Of a DNA stretch of 64,000 bases, positions 32,762 through 41,342 are shown piece by piece. A program made the position numbers and the translations under genes. Position 1 is the stretch's first letter; every line of letters starts with the position of its first letter. The stretch spans positions 1 through 64,000 of the forward strand of contig NZ_JARWQD010000073.1 in assembly GCF_029869545.1 (NCBI RefSeq), read 5' to 3'. The notes under the pieces were generated by a model, which saw only the letters and a program-made list of their open reading frames with translations, searched no databases and had not been told where the DNA came from. Source of the stretch: Nocardia wallacei. GTDB taxonomy: Bacteria > Actinomycetota > Actinomycetes > Mycobacteriales > Mycobacteriaceae.

Positions 32762-33913
32762 CTACTCCTCCGGTTTCACATAGGGATGCTCGACAGTCGG
32801 CGGCAACAACGCGATTGCCGACAGCCGCCGCACCCCGCACACCTGCATCAAATCGACCACGATGGACCGCAGTTGGGCGAAGACCACGTGCGCCGACAGC
32901 CCCGCGCCCTCGACCAGATCCTTGGTGGCCCCCTTGGCCACCCGGCGCAGCACCCGCGTCGCCTCGGCGGCATCGGGCTGGTCCCCGGGATCGGCGATCA
33001 TGTACCGCCGCACCACATCCACCGCCTTGCCGAGGTCCTCCACCTCGTCGACCATGCGGGGATCGAGGATCTCGTCGTCGCGCACCAGGGTCAGCGCGCG
33101 GCGCAGCAGCACGCGGGTGTTGCGGACCGCGTTGTCGAGCGGGTCGGCGGCGGTGCGGATGGTTTCCAGCCGCCGTCGCGAATTCCAGTACAGCGGTGAG
33201 ATGCGGCTGACCTCGCGGCCGCCCTCCAGGGCGCTGCGCAGCGCGTCGATCTGCGACTGGGTGCCGCGGGCGGATTGCAGTGCGAGCCTGACCTTTTCGG
33301 AGTCCTGCTCGTGCAGTCCGTCGGCGCAGTCGGTGAGCGCCCTGCCCATCACCGCGAGAATGTCGGCGGCCTGCTGACGGGCGCGCCGGACGGGGTGCAG
33401 GGGAATGGCCGCCACGACCACGATGCCGACCAAGCCGCCGATCAGGGCGTCGACCATCCGGTTGGTGCCGCCGCCGGTGTGCGGTGGCATCAGCGTCGCG
33501 ACCAGCACCGCGGAGCTGGCCGCCTGCATGGGGATGATCGCGCCGCCGTCGAGGAATACCGCGATCGCCATGGCGATCGCCACCACCAGCGCGATCTGCC
33601 ACGGCCCGGTGCCGACGCGGGCGATGAAGAAGTCGCCGATGCCGATGCCGACCGCGACCCCCGCGACCAGTTCGACCGAGCGCCGCAGCCGCGCGCCGAA
33701 GGACACGCCGATCGAGATGACGGCCGCCATCGGCGCGAAGAACGGCTGCGGGTGGCCGACGACGCGATGGGCGAGGAACCAGGCGAGCGCGGCGCCGACC
33801 GCGCATTGGACGATCGGCAGTGCGGACCTGCGCAGCCGCTGCCCGCCGTTGCGCAGGCGCTGCCTACCGCTGTCGCGGACGGTGTCGAGGTTGAGCGAGG
33901 TGGCGTTGGCCAA
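32762..33913 (-). CDS. FUSC family membrane protein
   Basis: A 383-residue protein of the FUSC/aromatic-acid-exporter type (fusaric acid resistance-like). Six hydrophobic segments lie in the first 190 residues: LPIVQCAVGAALAWFLA, PFFAPMAAVISIGVSFG, VELVAGVAVGIGIGDFF, IALVVAIAMAIAVFL, SAVLVATLM and IGGLVGIVVVAAIPL. A long helical cytoplasmic domain of about 190 residues follows. The start is uncertain: no ATG or GTG lies between the neighbouring stop and the first helix, so TTG at 33913 is used. A CTG overlapping that stop is another option. It is not in the M. tuberculosis Rv0359-Rv0360c interval, so probably inserted. Confidence 0.78.
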   Translation of the reverse strand: MANATSLNLDTVRDSGRQRLRNGGQRLRRSALPIVQCAVGAALAWFLAHRVVGHPQPFFAPMAAVISIGVSFGARLRRSVELVAGVAVGIGIGDFFIARVGTGPWQIALVVAIAMAIAVFLDGGAIIPMQAASSAVLVATLMPPHTGGGTNRMVDALIGGLVGIVVVAAIPLHPVRRARQQAADILAVMGRALTDCADGLHEQDSEKVRLALQSARGTQSQIDALRSALEGGREVSRISPLYWNSRRRLETIRTAADPLDNAVRNTRVLLRRALTLVRDDEILDPRMVDEVEDLGKAVDVVRRYMIADPGDQPDAAEATRVLRRVAKGATKDLVEGAGLSAHVVFAQLRSIVVDLMQVCGVRRLSAIALLPPTVEHPYVKPEE

Positions 33914-33930
33914 TGCGGTGTGCGGCCCGC

Positions 33931-34392
33931 TCAGTCCAGGCCGAGTTCGGACGCGGCCCGCGGATCGCAATCCTCGAGCAGGTCCAGGCAGCGCGCGTAC
34001 TCGTCGGTCTCGCCGATCACGCGGGCGGCCCGCGCCAGCGCGCCGACGCAGCGCAGGAAGCCGCGGTTGGCCTCGTGGCTCCACGGGACCGGGCCGAAAC
34101 CCTTCCAGCCGTTGCGGCGCAACAGGTCCAGGCCGCGGTGGTAGCCGGTGCGCGCGAAGGCGTAGGCGGCGATCACGTCGGGGCTCACCTGGCCCGCGCC
34201 CTCGACCTCGGCGCCGTCGGCCTGCGCGCGGGCCAGCGCGTTCTCGGCGAGCTGGGCCCAGGCGATCGAGGCGGTCGGGTGGGCGGCGGCCACCTGCACG
34301 GGATCCTCGTTGTCGAGCAGGGCCTGTTCCGCGTCGGAGTTCTCGGGTAGTAGTACCGGCTGCGGTCCGAGCAGATCGCCGAAGGAGGTCAT
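33931..34392 (-). CDS. DUF3151 protein, Rv0360c-like
   Basis: A 153-residue cytoplasmic protein of the DUF3151 family found in Actinobacteria. Conserved features are TSFGDLLGPQPVLLP at the start, the helix-turn block AYAFARTGYHRGLDLLRRNGWKG, and ANRGFLRCVGALARAARVIGE, arranged like TPR-type helical pairs. A near-continuous match to Rv0360c by order and sequence pattern supports orthology. The start is ATG 34392 rather than 34399-34401, following the family N-terminus. No function is known. It may be co-transcribed with the FUSC gene 17 bases downstream. Confidence 0.85.
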   Translation of the reverse strand: MTSFGDLLGPQPVLLPENSDAEQALLDNEDPVQVAAAHPTASIAWAQLAENALARAQADGAEVEGAGQVSPDVIAAYAFARTGYHRGLDLLRRNGWKGFGPVPWSHEANRGFLRCVGALARAARVIGETDEYARCLDLLEDCDPRAASELGLD

Positions 34393-34517
34393 GCGGTTCA
34401 TTATCTACGCCGGACGCCCCGGAACGCTCATCGGGACGGCGCAATGTGCACCGCCGCCCGGAATGCTCGTTAGGCTGACCGTCGAGTTCACTGTTGACAT
34501 TGAGCGAGGGGTAGCGC

Positions 34518-36674
34518 GTGTCCGACCCGAACGACGATCAGAAGCCCGAACGGCAGGCACAGCCCGGGTCCGCCGGTGCCGAGCAGCGCCCTGCGCCCGA
34601 CGCGCCGCCGCCCGGCCCGGCCGGATCGACCGCGGGCGGATCCGACGCGGGCAAGACTCAGCGCATATCCCGCGATCAGCTGTCCACCGATCGAATCCAC
34701 CGCGAGCCCGCGGGCCCGACCGAGCCGATCGTCTCGCCCTCCGCCCAAACCCGAGCCATCCGCGTGGAACCGGCCACCGGCCAGCCGGGCGTATCACCAT
34801 CCCCCCAACCACCCACCCCGCCCCGCCCGGGCGCCACACCCACACGCCCCACCGACACCCCACCCGTGCGCCCAGGCCAGAACCCCGCACCGCGCGACGC
34901 CACCACTCCTGCCTCACATCCCGGCCGAACCCCGGCCGACCACCCCGCATCGCGCGACACGGCCACCCCACCGGCACGGCCGGGCCAGAACCCCGCATCG
35001 CGCGACACCGCCACCCCACCGGCACGCTCGGGCCAGAACCCGGCCGACCAGCCCGCACCGCGCGACGCGGCCGCACCAACCGCGCGGCCAGGCCAGAACC
35101 CGGCCGATCACCCCGCACCACGCGACGCGGCCACGTCTTCGTATCCGGGCCAGAGCTCGGGTGGGTCCTCCGCGCGGCGCGACGCCGCCGATGAACCCGC
35201 ACGTCCCGGGCAGAGCCCGGGCGATACCTCCGCACCCGGCGATCGCATCGCGCCCGCGCGGCCGGGTGCCTCGAGTTCGCCTGCGCCACAGCGGTTGTCG
35301 GGCGGGGCGGAGGGGGGATCGGATACCGCGTCGGCGCCCACTCGGCCGGTGCCGCAGGCCGCGGCGGACCGGGCGGCGGATTCTCCGGCGGCACCGTCCG
35401 GTTCCGGGAAGCCGGATGCCGCCGCCGACCGAGAGGGCACCGGATCGCAGGCTCCGACCGCACCGGTGCCCGCGCAGCAGGGGTCGGCAGCGAACCGTCC
35501 CGGCAGCCCGGAACGGCCCGGATCCACTCCGGCGCAAGACGACTCGAATATCCCTCGTGCGTCCGGCCCGGCGGAGCCCACCGCCGCCGACAAGCCCGGC
35601 GACGCGCAGACTCCCGCGAGCGGATCCGGTAACCCGTCTCCGACCGTCGATTCGATCAAGCGGGCCGAGGCCGCGGCGGCTTCCGGTGAGGCGCAGACCG
35701 AGGCCATCCCCAAGAGTGCCGCTCAGAAGCCCGGAAATCCTTCCGGCGCAGGGCAATCGGATACATCGAAGCAAGACGACGACGACGCGAAGACCGCCGC
35801 GATCCCGGCGATCTCGAATCCGTCCGATGCCGCCACCGCCGTGCTGCCGGTGCAGCAGCCCAGCGATCGCGATCAGCCGCGTCCCGGCGGCACGCAGCAG
35901 GGCGACCGGGTCGTACCCCCGACCGCCGGTCCGCCGCCGGTGACCCGACCGCCCGCCACCCCGCGTCCGGGCGCCGGGCCGAAGAACTCGGTGCCGCAGG
36001 GCCCCTCGGGACCGGCGCAGGCCGGGCCACCCGCCGACCAGGCGCGGTCCGGGATGGCCCGTCCGCCCGCGAAACCGCGGCAGGCCGCGAGCGCGCCCTC
36101 ACCGGCCGACGCCCAGCCGACCGTCCCCGCGCAACCGCTGTCGCCGCGGCCGCCGCAGCCGCGCCAGGTCGCACCACCGCAGCACGTGCCGCCCGCAGCC
36201 CCGAATGCCCCCGCTACGCCCGCGGGCGGCCGCAACAAGCGCTGGCTGATCGTGGCCGGTGCGGCGGTCGTGGTCGTGATCGCGCTGATCGCGGCCGTGG
36301 TGGGCATCGTCGGCGGCGGCGAGGACAATTCGCCGGAGGGGCGGGTGACCGCGGCGGTCAACGACTACGCCGGCGCCCTCGACAGCGGGGACCTCGAGGA
36401 GCTGCGCGCGGCCACCTGCGGTCCGCTGCACGAGTTCTACAAGAACATCGCGCCCGACCAGTTCGCGGGTGTGTACCGCCTGTCGGTGGATCAGAAGAAG
36501 GTGCCGAAGGTCGACAGCGTCGATTCCGTCCAGATCACCGGCGACAAGGCGGTGGCGCAGGCCAGCGTCTACACCGAGGCCGACCCGGACAAGCGCATCG
36601 CGCGCACCTTCGATCTGCAGCAGACGCCGGACGGATGGAAGGTGTGCGATCCCCCGAACGCCGCCGCCGGCTGA
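34518..36674 (+). CDS. long Pro/Ala-rich membrane-anchored protein, Rv0361-like
   Basis: A 718-residue protein: a huge low-complexity cytoplasmic region (residues 1-570), one membrane helix (about 575-600, WLIVAGAAVVVVIALIAAVV) and a compact external domain of about 115 residues with paired Cys (ATCGPLHEF, GWKVCDPP). The external domain looks like the DUF4878/NTF2-like fold and aligns in pattern with the protein at 17706-18143. Residues about 115-220 contain imperfect tandem repeats of PGQNPAxRDxAxPPAR. The M. tuberculosis counterpart is much shorter, so the N-terminal region has expanded. The start is GTG 34518 after GAGGGG. Function unknown. Confidence 0.75.
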   Translation: MSDPNDDQKPERQAQPGSAGAEQRPAPDAPPPGPAGSTAGGSDAGKTQRISRDQLSTDRIHREPAGPTEPIVSPSAQTRAIRVEPATGQPGVSPSPQPPTPPRPGATPTRPTDTPPVRPGQNPAPRDATTPASHPGRTPADHPASRDTATPPARPGQNPASRDTATPPARSGQNPADQPAPRDAAAPTARPGQNPADHPAPRDAATSSYPGQSSGGSSARRDAADEPARPGQSPGDTSAPGDRIAPARPGASSSPAPQRLSGGAEGGSDTASAPTRPVPQAAADRAADSPAAPSGSGKPDAAADREGTGSQAPTAPVPAQQGSAANRPGSPERPGSTPAQDDSNIPRASGPAEPTAADKPGDAQTPASGSGNPSPTVDSIKRAEAAAASGEAQTEAIPKSAAQKPGNPSGAGQSDTSKQDDDDAKTAAIPAISNPSDAATAVLPVQQPSDRDQPRPGGTQQGDRVVPPTAGPPPVTRPPATPRPGAGPKNSVPQGPSGPAQAGPPADQARSGMARPPAKPRQAASAPSPADAQPTVPAQPLSPRPPQPRQVAPPQHVPPAAPNAPATPAGGRNKRWLIVAGAAVVVVIALIAAVVGIVGGGEDNSPEGRVTAAVNDYAGALDSGDLEELRAATCGPLHEFYKNIAPDQFAGVYRLSVDQKKVPKVDSVDSVQITGDKAVAQASVYTEADPDKRIARTFDLQQTPDGWKVCDPPNAAAG
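34866..35165 (+). repeat. in-frame tandem repeats within the Rv0361-like gene
   Basis: Four to five imperfect units of about 54-66 bases encode GQNPA(S/D)...RD(T/A)A(T/A)..AR. The units begin near 34870, 34927, 34983, 35031 and 35091. All length changes keep the frame, so the repeats probably expand and contract by slippage without breaking the protein. Confidence 0.75.
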
Positions 36675-36863
36675 CCCCGGCATCCCGCTGCGTTGTGATA
36701 TCCGTCGCGGCCTGTGACGCCGGGCCGCCCGTCGGCGATGAACATCACAGATTCCTGGTCACTGGTCCGACACGCCGGTAGCATGATCCGGATTGTCCGG
36801 GCCGAGGGGGTTTCGGCCCTACCGGGATTTACGCAGTAAGAGTTCGAGCAGGGAGCAAGGGAC

Positions 36864-37907
36864 ATGCCGGAGCTGGCACCCGAAGCGCCGGCGTCCGCAT
36901 CCGTGGCGGGTCGGCATTTCCGGATCCGGGACCACTACGACGTCGGCCGGGAGAAGATCCGGGAGTTCGCCCGGGCGGTACAGAACAACCATCCGGCACA
37001 CCGGTACGAGGCCGACGCCGGCAAGCTCGGCTTCGACGGCGTCATCGCCCCGCCCACCTTCGCGTCGGTGATCGGCATGACCACCACCCAGGCCCTGCTG
37101 GACACGGTGCTGTCGGAGTACGACCTGTCCCAGGTGCTGCAGACCGACCAGGTCTTCGAGATGCACCGCCCGATCGTGGCCGGGGACCGGCTCCACAGCG
37201 AGGCGGCGATCGAATCGATCCGCCGGATGCGCGGCAACGACTTCATCGCCGTCCGGGCCACGATGACCGACGAGCTGGGCCAGGTCGTGCTGGTGGGGAC
37301 GACCACGATCGTGGCGCGCCTGGGCCAGGAGATCGATCCGGATATCGTGCGGCTGGTCGAGGGACTGGTGATGCACCGTCGCGCGGTCGATCACGCCGAC
37401 CCCGAGGTGCTGCTCGCGATCGCCACCGAACAAGCCACCAAGATTCCCGAACTGGCCGAATCACGCAGCGGCACAACGGTTCAGACGGCACCCAGCTTCG
37501 ACGACCTGCGCGTCGGCGATCAGCTGCCCGCCACCACCGTGCAGCTGACCCGCGGCGATCTGGTGAACTACGCCGGCGTCTCCGGGGACCCGAATCCGAT
37601 CCACTTCAGCGACCGGGCCGCCGAGCTGGCGGGACTGCCCACGGTGGTCGCGCACGGCCTGCTGACCATGGGCCTGGGCGCGGACTTCCTCACGGCCTGG
37701 CTCGAGGATCCGACCGCGATCGAGTCCTACAGCGTGCGGTTCGCGGGCTTCGTTCCGGTCGAGCCGACGACGCCCGCCACCATCGAATTCACCGGCAGGA
37801 TCAAGTCTTTGGACCCCGAGCGCCGCACCGCCACGGTCCTGCTGAGCGGAACCTCGGAGGGCAAGAAGCTGTTCGGCCGCGCCATCGCCGAGGTCCGCCT
37901 GAGCTGA
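36864..37907 (+). CDS. fused (3R)-hydroxyacyl-ACP dehydratase HadA-HadB
   Basis: A 347-residue double hot-dog protein. Residues 14-165 follow mycobacterial HadA (DHYDVGREKIREFARAVQN, GVIAPPTFASV, RPIVAGDRLH). Residues 205-347 follow HadB (VGDQLPATTVQLTRGDLVNYAGVSGDPNPIHF, AHGLLTMGLG, KKLFGRAIAEV). The Asp/His dyad of the hydratase motif is in SGDPNPIH, that is in the HadB half, as expected. HadAB dehydrates (3R)-hydroxyacyl-ACP in FAS-II elongation of meromycolic acid chains. In Mycobacterium these are separate genes (Rv0635/Rv0636); here a linker of about 40 residues joins them. The start is ATG 36864. It stands alone in its operon. Confidence 0.88.
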   Translation: MPELAPEAPASASVAGRHFRIRDHYDVGREKIREFARAVQNNHPAHRYEADAGKLGFDGVIAPPTFASVIGMTTTQALLDTVLSEYDLSQVLQTDQVFEMHRPIVAGDRLHSEAAIESIRRMRGNDFIAVRATMTDELGQVVLVGTTTIVARLGQEIDPDIVRLVEGLVMHRRAVDHADPEVLLAIATEQATKIPELAESRSGTTVQTAPSFDDLRVGDQLPATTVQLTRGDLVNYAGVSGDPNPIHFSDRAAELAGLPTVVAHGLLTMGLGADFLTAWLEDPTAIESYSVRFAGFVPVEPTTPATIEFTGRIKSLDPERRTATVLLSGTSEGKKLFGRAIAEVRLS

Positions 37908-37918
37908 GCCCGGGGAAG

Positions 37919-39397
37919 TTATTCGCCCAGGTCGGCATGCATCAGGTAGACGTTGTAGTCGTTCCAGGTGCTGATGGTGAAATACAGGTCCGAGCCCGAG
38001 GACCAGGGGTGGATGAAGCCGCCGTAGAGTTCGGCGTACTGGCTCACCGAGACCGTGGGGGCGCTCTCGGACCAGATGCCCTGCGGTGAATTCGCTTCGC
38101 GCACAACGATAGCGGCCTTGGCGGTGTCGAGGTAGCTCATCTGCCAGACCGCGCGCGCCGGGTCGTAGCGCACGGACAGCTCACCGGCCGGGCCGTCGAC
38201 GACCGGCGTGGCCGTCCCGGCGCCGCCGACCGGGGTCCAGTTCCCGTCGCGCCAATACTGGTAGGCCGTGGTGTTGAGCACCTGGTCTTTGGGCACGCGG
38301 GCCAGCCCGACCGAACCGAGCCGGGTGTTGGGAGTGCCGAACATGTACACGTAGTCGCCCTGCGGAACCATCGCGGACACTTGGAAATTCGCCAGGCCGA
38401 AGATGTTGTCCCAGCGCGCGTGCGGGTCCTTGGTCCAGGTCTGGCCGTGGTCGTCGGAGTAGGCGATGCCGCCGTAGTTGGTGAAGAACGTGCCCGGGAT
38501 GCTGTTCCACGTGCGAATCGACATATAGCTCAGGTACTGCCGCTCGCCGATGCTGAACCCCGAGGTGGGGATCGTGGTGATCTCGATATTGTCCTTCTTG
38601 CGGCTGTGCAGCACCTCCGCGGCGTGGCAGCGGCCGTCGGTCACCATGCGGTCGAACACGATGCCGCGGTCCAGATCCCGATTGCTGCTGAACGCGAGCA
38701 GATTGCTGCGCCAGTCGCCGCCCATGCCGCCGGGTGGATGGAATCCGACGCCGACGGTGTCGCCGAACGCCATGGCGATCTCGCCGGGGGCGCTCTCCCA
38801 CATGATGCCCAGATCGGTGCCGTACACCTGCCACCGCTTGTCGGTGCGGTTGACCGAATGGGCCCCGGTCAGCTTCGCGACCTCGCGCACGCCGCGCACC
38901 TGCGGCCGGGCCGGGGCGGCGGTGCGGGGCGCCGCCTCGACCGGCGGATCGGCGCGCGGCGGGGGCGGCGGCACGGGATCCGGCGACGGCCCGGGCGGCA
39001 GCGCGAAGAAGAACGGCTTGGGGTTGAGCAGCAGTTCGGGCAGGCCCAGGCGGCCGAGCAGACCGGGCGGGGGCTCCGGGGCGTCGGTGAGGTCCGGGCA
39101 CGGATTGGTGCACGGATCCGGCGGCAGCTCCACCGGCGTGCGGACCGGCGGACCGGCGGGCGGTTCACCCGGATCGGCCGTGATCACGGGGTACGGGACC
39201 GGCACCTCGAGGGTCTTCGGCACCAGGGACTCGTGCTTGGGGGCCGGATCGGTCGCGCACGGGCCGATTCCGGGAATCGGTGCGGCGGAATCGGATTCGG
39301 TGCCGGGCGCCGCGACAGCCGCCGGATGCTGCGTACCCACCAGCATCCCGGCACCCACGACGATCGCCCCAACGGCAGCCAGCAGCCGCACGGCCAT
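37919..39397 (-). CDS. secreted DUF4185 protein
   Basis: A 492-residue exported protein. The signal peptide covers residues 1-30 (MAVRLLAAVGAIVVGAGML...AVAAPG). A Pro-rich region with a PCTNPCPDL Cys pair spans about 31-165. A DUF4185 beta-propeller-like domain from about 175 follows: WQVYGTDLGIMWES, IAMAFGDTVGVG, AYSDDHGQTWTKD (an Asp-box typical of sialidase-like propellers), YVYMFGTPNTRLGSV, and a C-terminal HPWSSGSDLYFTISTW. The family is often found in the envelope of mycolata and is suspected to act on arabinogalactan-type glycans. It is related to the cytoplasmic protein at 14418-15737. The start is ATG 39397; the open frame to 39556 is not used. Confidence 0.85.
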   Translation of the reverse strand: MAVRLLAAVGAIVVGAGMLVGTQHPAAVAAPGTESDSAAPIPGIGPCATDPAPKHESLVPKTLEVPVPYPVITADPGEPPAGPPVRTPVELPPDPCTNPCPDLTDAPEPPPGLLGRLGLPELLLNPKPFFFALPPGPSPDPVPPPPPRADPPVEAAPRTAAPARPQVRGVREVAKLTGAHSVNRTDKRWQVYGTDLGIMWESAPGEIAMAFGDTVGVGFHPPGGMGGDWRSNLLAFSSNRDLDRGIVFDRMVTDGRCHAAEVLHSRKKDNIEITTIPTSGFSIGERQYLSYMSIRTWNSIPGTFFTNYGGIAYSDDHGQTWTKDPHARWDNIFGLANFQVSAMVPQGDYVYMFGTPNTRLGSVGLARVPKDQVLNTTAYQYWRDGNWTPVGGAGTATPVVDGPAGELSVRYDPARAVWQMSYLDTAKAAIVVREANSPQGIWSESAPTVSVSQYAELYGGFIHPWSSGSDLYFTISTWNDYNVYLMHADLGE

Positions 39398-39626
39398 GGT
39401 CCAACCCCTCGAATACCGTGTGTATTTGCGCGTTTCGTTCCGCCGCGGCGCGGCGGTCTCACCCGCGCCAGACACTACCCGGACGAACCGGGCAACTCGC
39501 GGCATTCGATCGCGTTGTGTCCCGCGAGTTCTCCCGCCCCGAACGCGGCGCGGCAACGGTGCGCACGACTCTCAGGAAACGCGCCTACAGTGGATCCCAC
39601 CCTCGAATTCCCGCTCGGAGAACCGC

Positions 39627-40013
39627 ATGTCCGTGGATGAACCGCTGCGGGCCGAAGCCATCCGGCACGGCCCTAGGCACCGACGGGGTGCCCGGCACCT
39701 GTTCACGATCGTCGCCGCGACCGGTCTGCTCGGCCTGTGCGCCGCCCCCGCCCTGGCCGCGCCTCGGGACGGCGCCGTGCCCCCGGGCTCCAGCGGGGCC
39801 GCGCCGAGCGCGGGCGGCTCGGGCTGGTCGGACAGCCCGCACGAGACGGTCCTGCTACCACCCTCCGGCGACGCGCAACCCGGCTATCCCTTCTACGCCA
39901 CCTGCACCCAGGTCTGGGCCGAGCACGGCGGTCCGCTCTACGCGGGCCAGCGCGGCTACCGCGCCGGACTGGACACCGACGGCAACGGAGTCGCCTGCGA
40001 CCTACCGCAATAA
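39627..40013 (+). CDS. secreted Excalibur calcium-binding domain protein
   Basis: A 128-residue exported protein: signal peptide to about residue 44 (TIVAATGLLGLCAAPALAAPR), a Ser/Gly/Pro linker, then an Excalibur domain from about residue 90. The domain contains YATCTQVWAEHGGPLYAGQRGYR and the calcium loop DTDGNGVACD at the very C-terminus. The domain is an EF-hand-like extracellular module, often attached to nucleases or wall proteins; here it stands alone. The start is ATG 39627 (MSVDEPLRAEAIRHG). No partner is evident. Confidence 0.88.
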   Translation: MSVDEPLRAEAIRHGPRHRRGARHLFTIVAATGLLGLCAAPALAAPRDGAVPPGSSGAAPSAGGSGWSDSPHETVLLPPSGDAQPGYPFYATCTQVWAEHGGPLYAGQRGYRAGLDTDGNGVACDLPQ

Positions 40014-40039
40014 CCCTGGCGCACAACCGGTTCCCCCTG

Positions 40040-41158
40040 CTAATCGTCGGCGGTGAAGACCAGGGTGGTCGCGCCGATTCGGATGATGTCGCCGTCGGTG
40101 AGCATGGCGCCGCTGTCGATCGGCAGGTCGTTGATGAAGATGCCGTTGGCGGAGTGCAGGTCCTTGATCAGCAGGCCGGCGCGGCTCGGCTGGATGTGCG
40201 CGTGGTAGCGGCTCACCTTGGGGTCGTCGAGCACCAGGTCGTTGTCGGTCATCCGGCCGATCTTCAAGCCGCCCTTGGCGATCGGCACCACGCGGCCGTC
40301 CGGCAGTCGCAGGCGCCCGCCCCGCGCGCTGTGCGGCGCCTCGGTGACGGTTTCGGTCATCGCGGCGGCCATCCGCTCGGCCTGCGCGATCGCCAGGGTG
40401 TTCAGCGGCTCCTGGCGCAGCACCCGCTTCTCGAGTTCGACCAGCGCCGGGCCCGGATCGATGCCGAGTTCGTCGGCGAGCACGGTGCGCACCCGGCGGC
40501 ACGCGTCCAGCGCATCGGCCTGTCGCCCGGACAGGTACAGCGCGGTGATCAGCTGCGCCCACAGCGGCTCCCGCAGCGGGTGCGCATTCGTCATCGACAC
40601 CAGCTCGCCGACCACCGAAGACGCCCGCCCGCAGGCGATTTCGGCATCGATGCGCGCCGAGGCGACCAGCAGCCGCTCCTCGTCCATGGCGGTGGCGAAG
40701 CTGTCGGCGAACTGCAGCCCGGCCAGATCGTCGAGCGCCTTGCCGCTCCACTCGGCCAGGGCCGCCGCGAACCGGCGGGCGGCCGCCTCGTGGTTTCCCG
40801 CGTCGGCGGCCTCGGTGCCGGAGCGGCGGGCCAGCTCGAACCGGCCCAGGTCACAACCGCTGTCGGTTACCTCGAAGCGGTAGCCCGAGGATTCGGTGCG
40901 CAGCACCGCCCCCGGATCCACCCCCGAATTACGCAGCGCCTTACGGATATTGGAGACGAAGACCTGCAGGCTGGCCTGATAGGAATCCGGCGGATCCTCG
41001 TTCCACACCATGTCGGCCAGCGCCTGGGACGACACCGCGCGGCGGCGGTTCACGATGAGGGCGGCCAGCAGCGCCCGCGGTTTCGGCCCGCCCACCGGCA
41101 CGGGCACACCACCGACCAGCAACCGCACCGGTCCCAGGACCCGCACATCCAAGCTCAT
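40040..41158 (-). CDS. EmbR-like SARP/BTAD regulator with FHA domain
   Basis: A 372-residue regulator with three domains: an OmpR-type winged helix at 1-95 (FGPVRL-like VLGPVRLLVGG, GYRFEV), a BTAD helical domain at about 100-255, and a C-terminal FHA domain from 285 (LKIGRMTDNDLVLDDPKVSRYHAHI, then SANGIFIND). This is the EmbR architecture, in which the FHA domain docks to a phosphorylated Ser/Thr kinase and the N-terminus activates transcription. The kinase partner could be any STPK; the only one in the window is PknG. The ATG at 41158 fits the family. It is divergent from nothing; fba lies 184 bases upstream on the same strand. Confidence 0.9.
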   Translation of the reverse strand: MSLDVRVLGPVRLLVGGVPVPVGGPKPRALLAALIVNRRRAVSSQALADMVWNEDPPDSYQASLQVFVSNIRKALRNSGVDPGAVLRTESSGYRFEVTDSGCDLGRFELARRSGTEAADAGNHEAAARRFAAALAEWSGKALDDLAGLQFADSFATAMDEERLLVASARIDAEIACGRASSVVGELVSMTNAHPLREPLWAQLITALYLSGRQADALDACRRVRTVLADELGIDPGPALVELEKRVLRQEPLNTLAIAQAERMAAAMTETVTEAPHSARGGRLRLPDGRVVPIAKGGLKIGRMTDNDLVLDDPKVSRYHAHIQPSRAGLLIKDLHSANGIFINDLPIDSGAMLTDGDIIRIGATTLVFTADD

Positions 41159-41290
41159 GGGTGTCTACCTAACACGAACCGCACTGATTGCACACTTGCT
41201 CGGCCGCTCCCGGGATCCCCCGGGGCGCAACCCACCAGTATCCGGTATCGAGCGCCCATCGTCCTGCCGAACGGCCCCGCATCGTCGGTG

Positions 41291-41323
41291 GATTCCGGCC
41301 AAAAGCACGCCGGAAAAAGGGAT
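41291..41323. repeat. dispersed CCGGCRTGC repeat copy
   Basis: On the minus strand this reads CCCTTTTTCCGGCGTGC followed by TTTTGGCCGGAATC. It forms a CCGGC...GCCGG hairpin with a short loop 20 bases after the fba stop, and so could terminate fba. It shares its core with 20791-20878 and 58163-58185. Confidence 0.7.
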
Positions 41324-41342
41324 CGGGCGACGCCGGGGTCCG

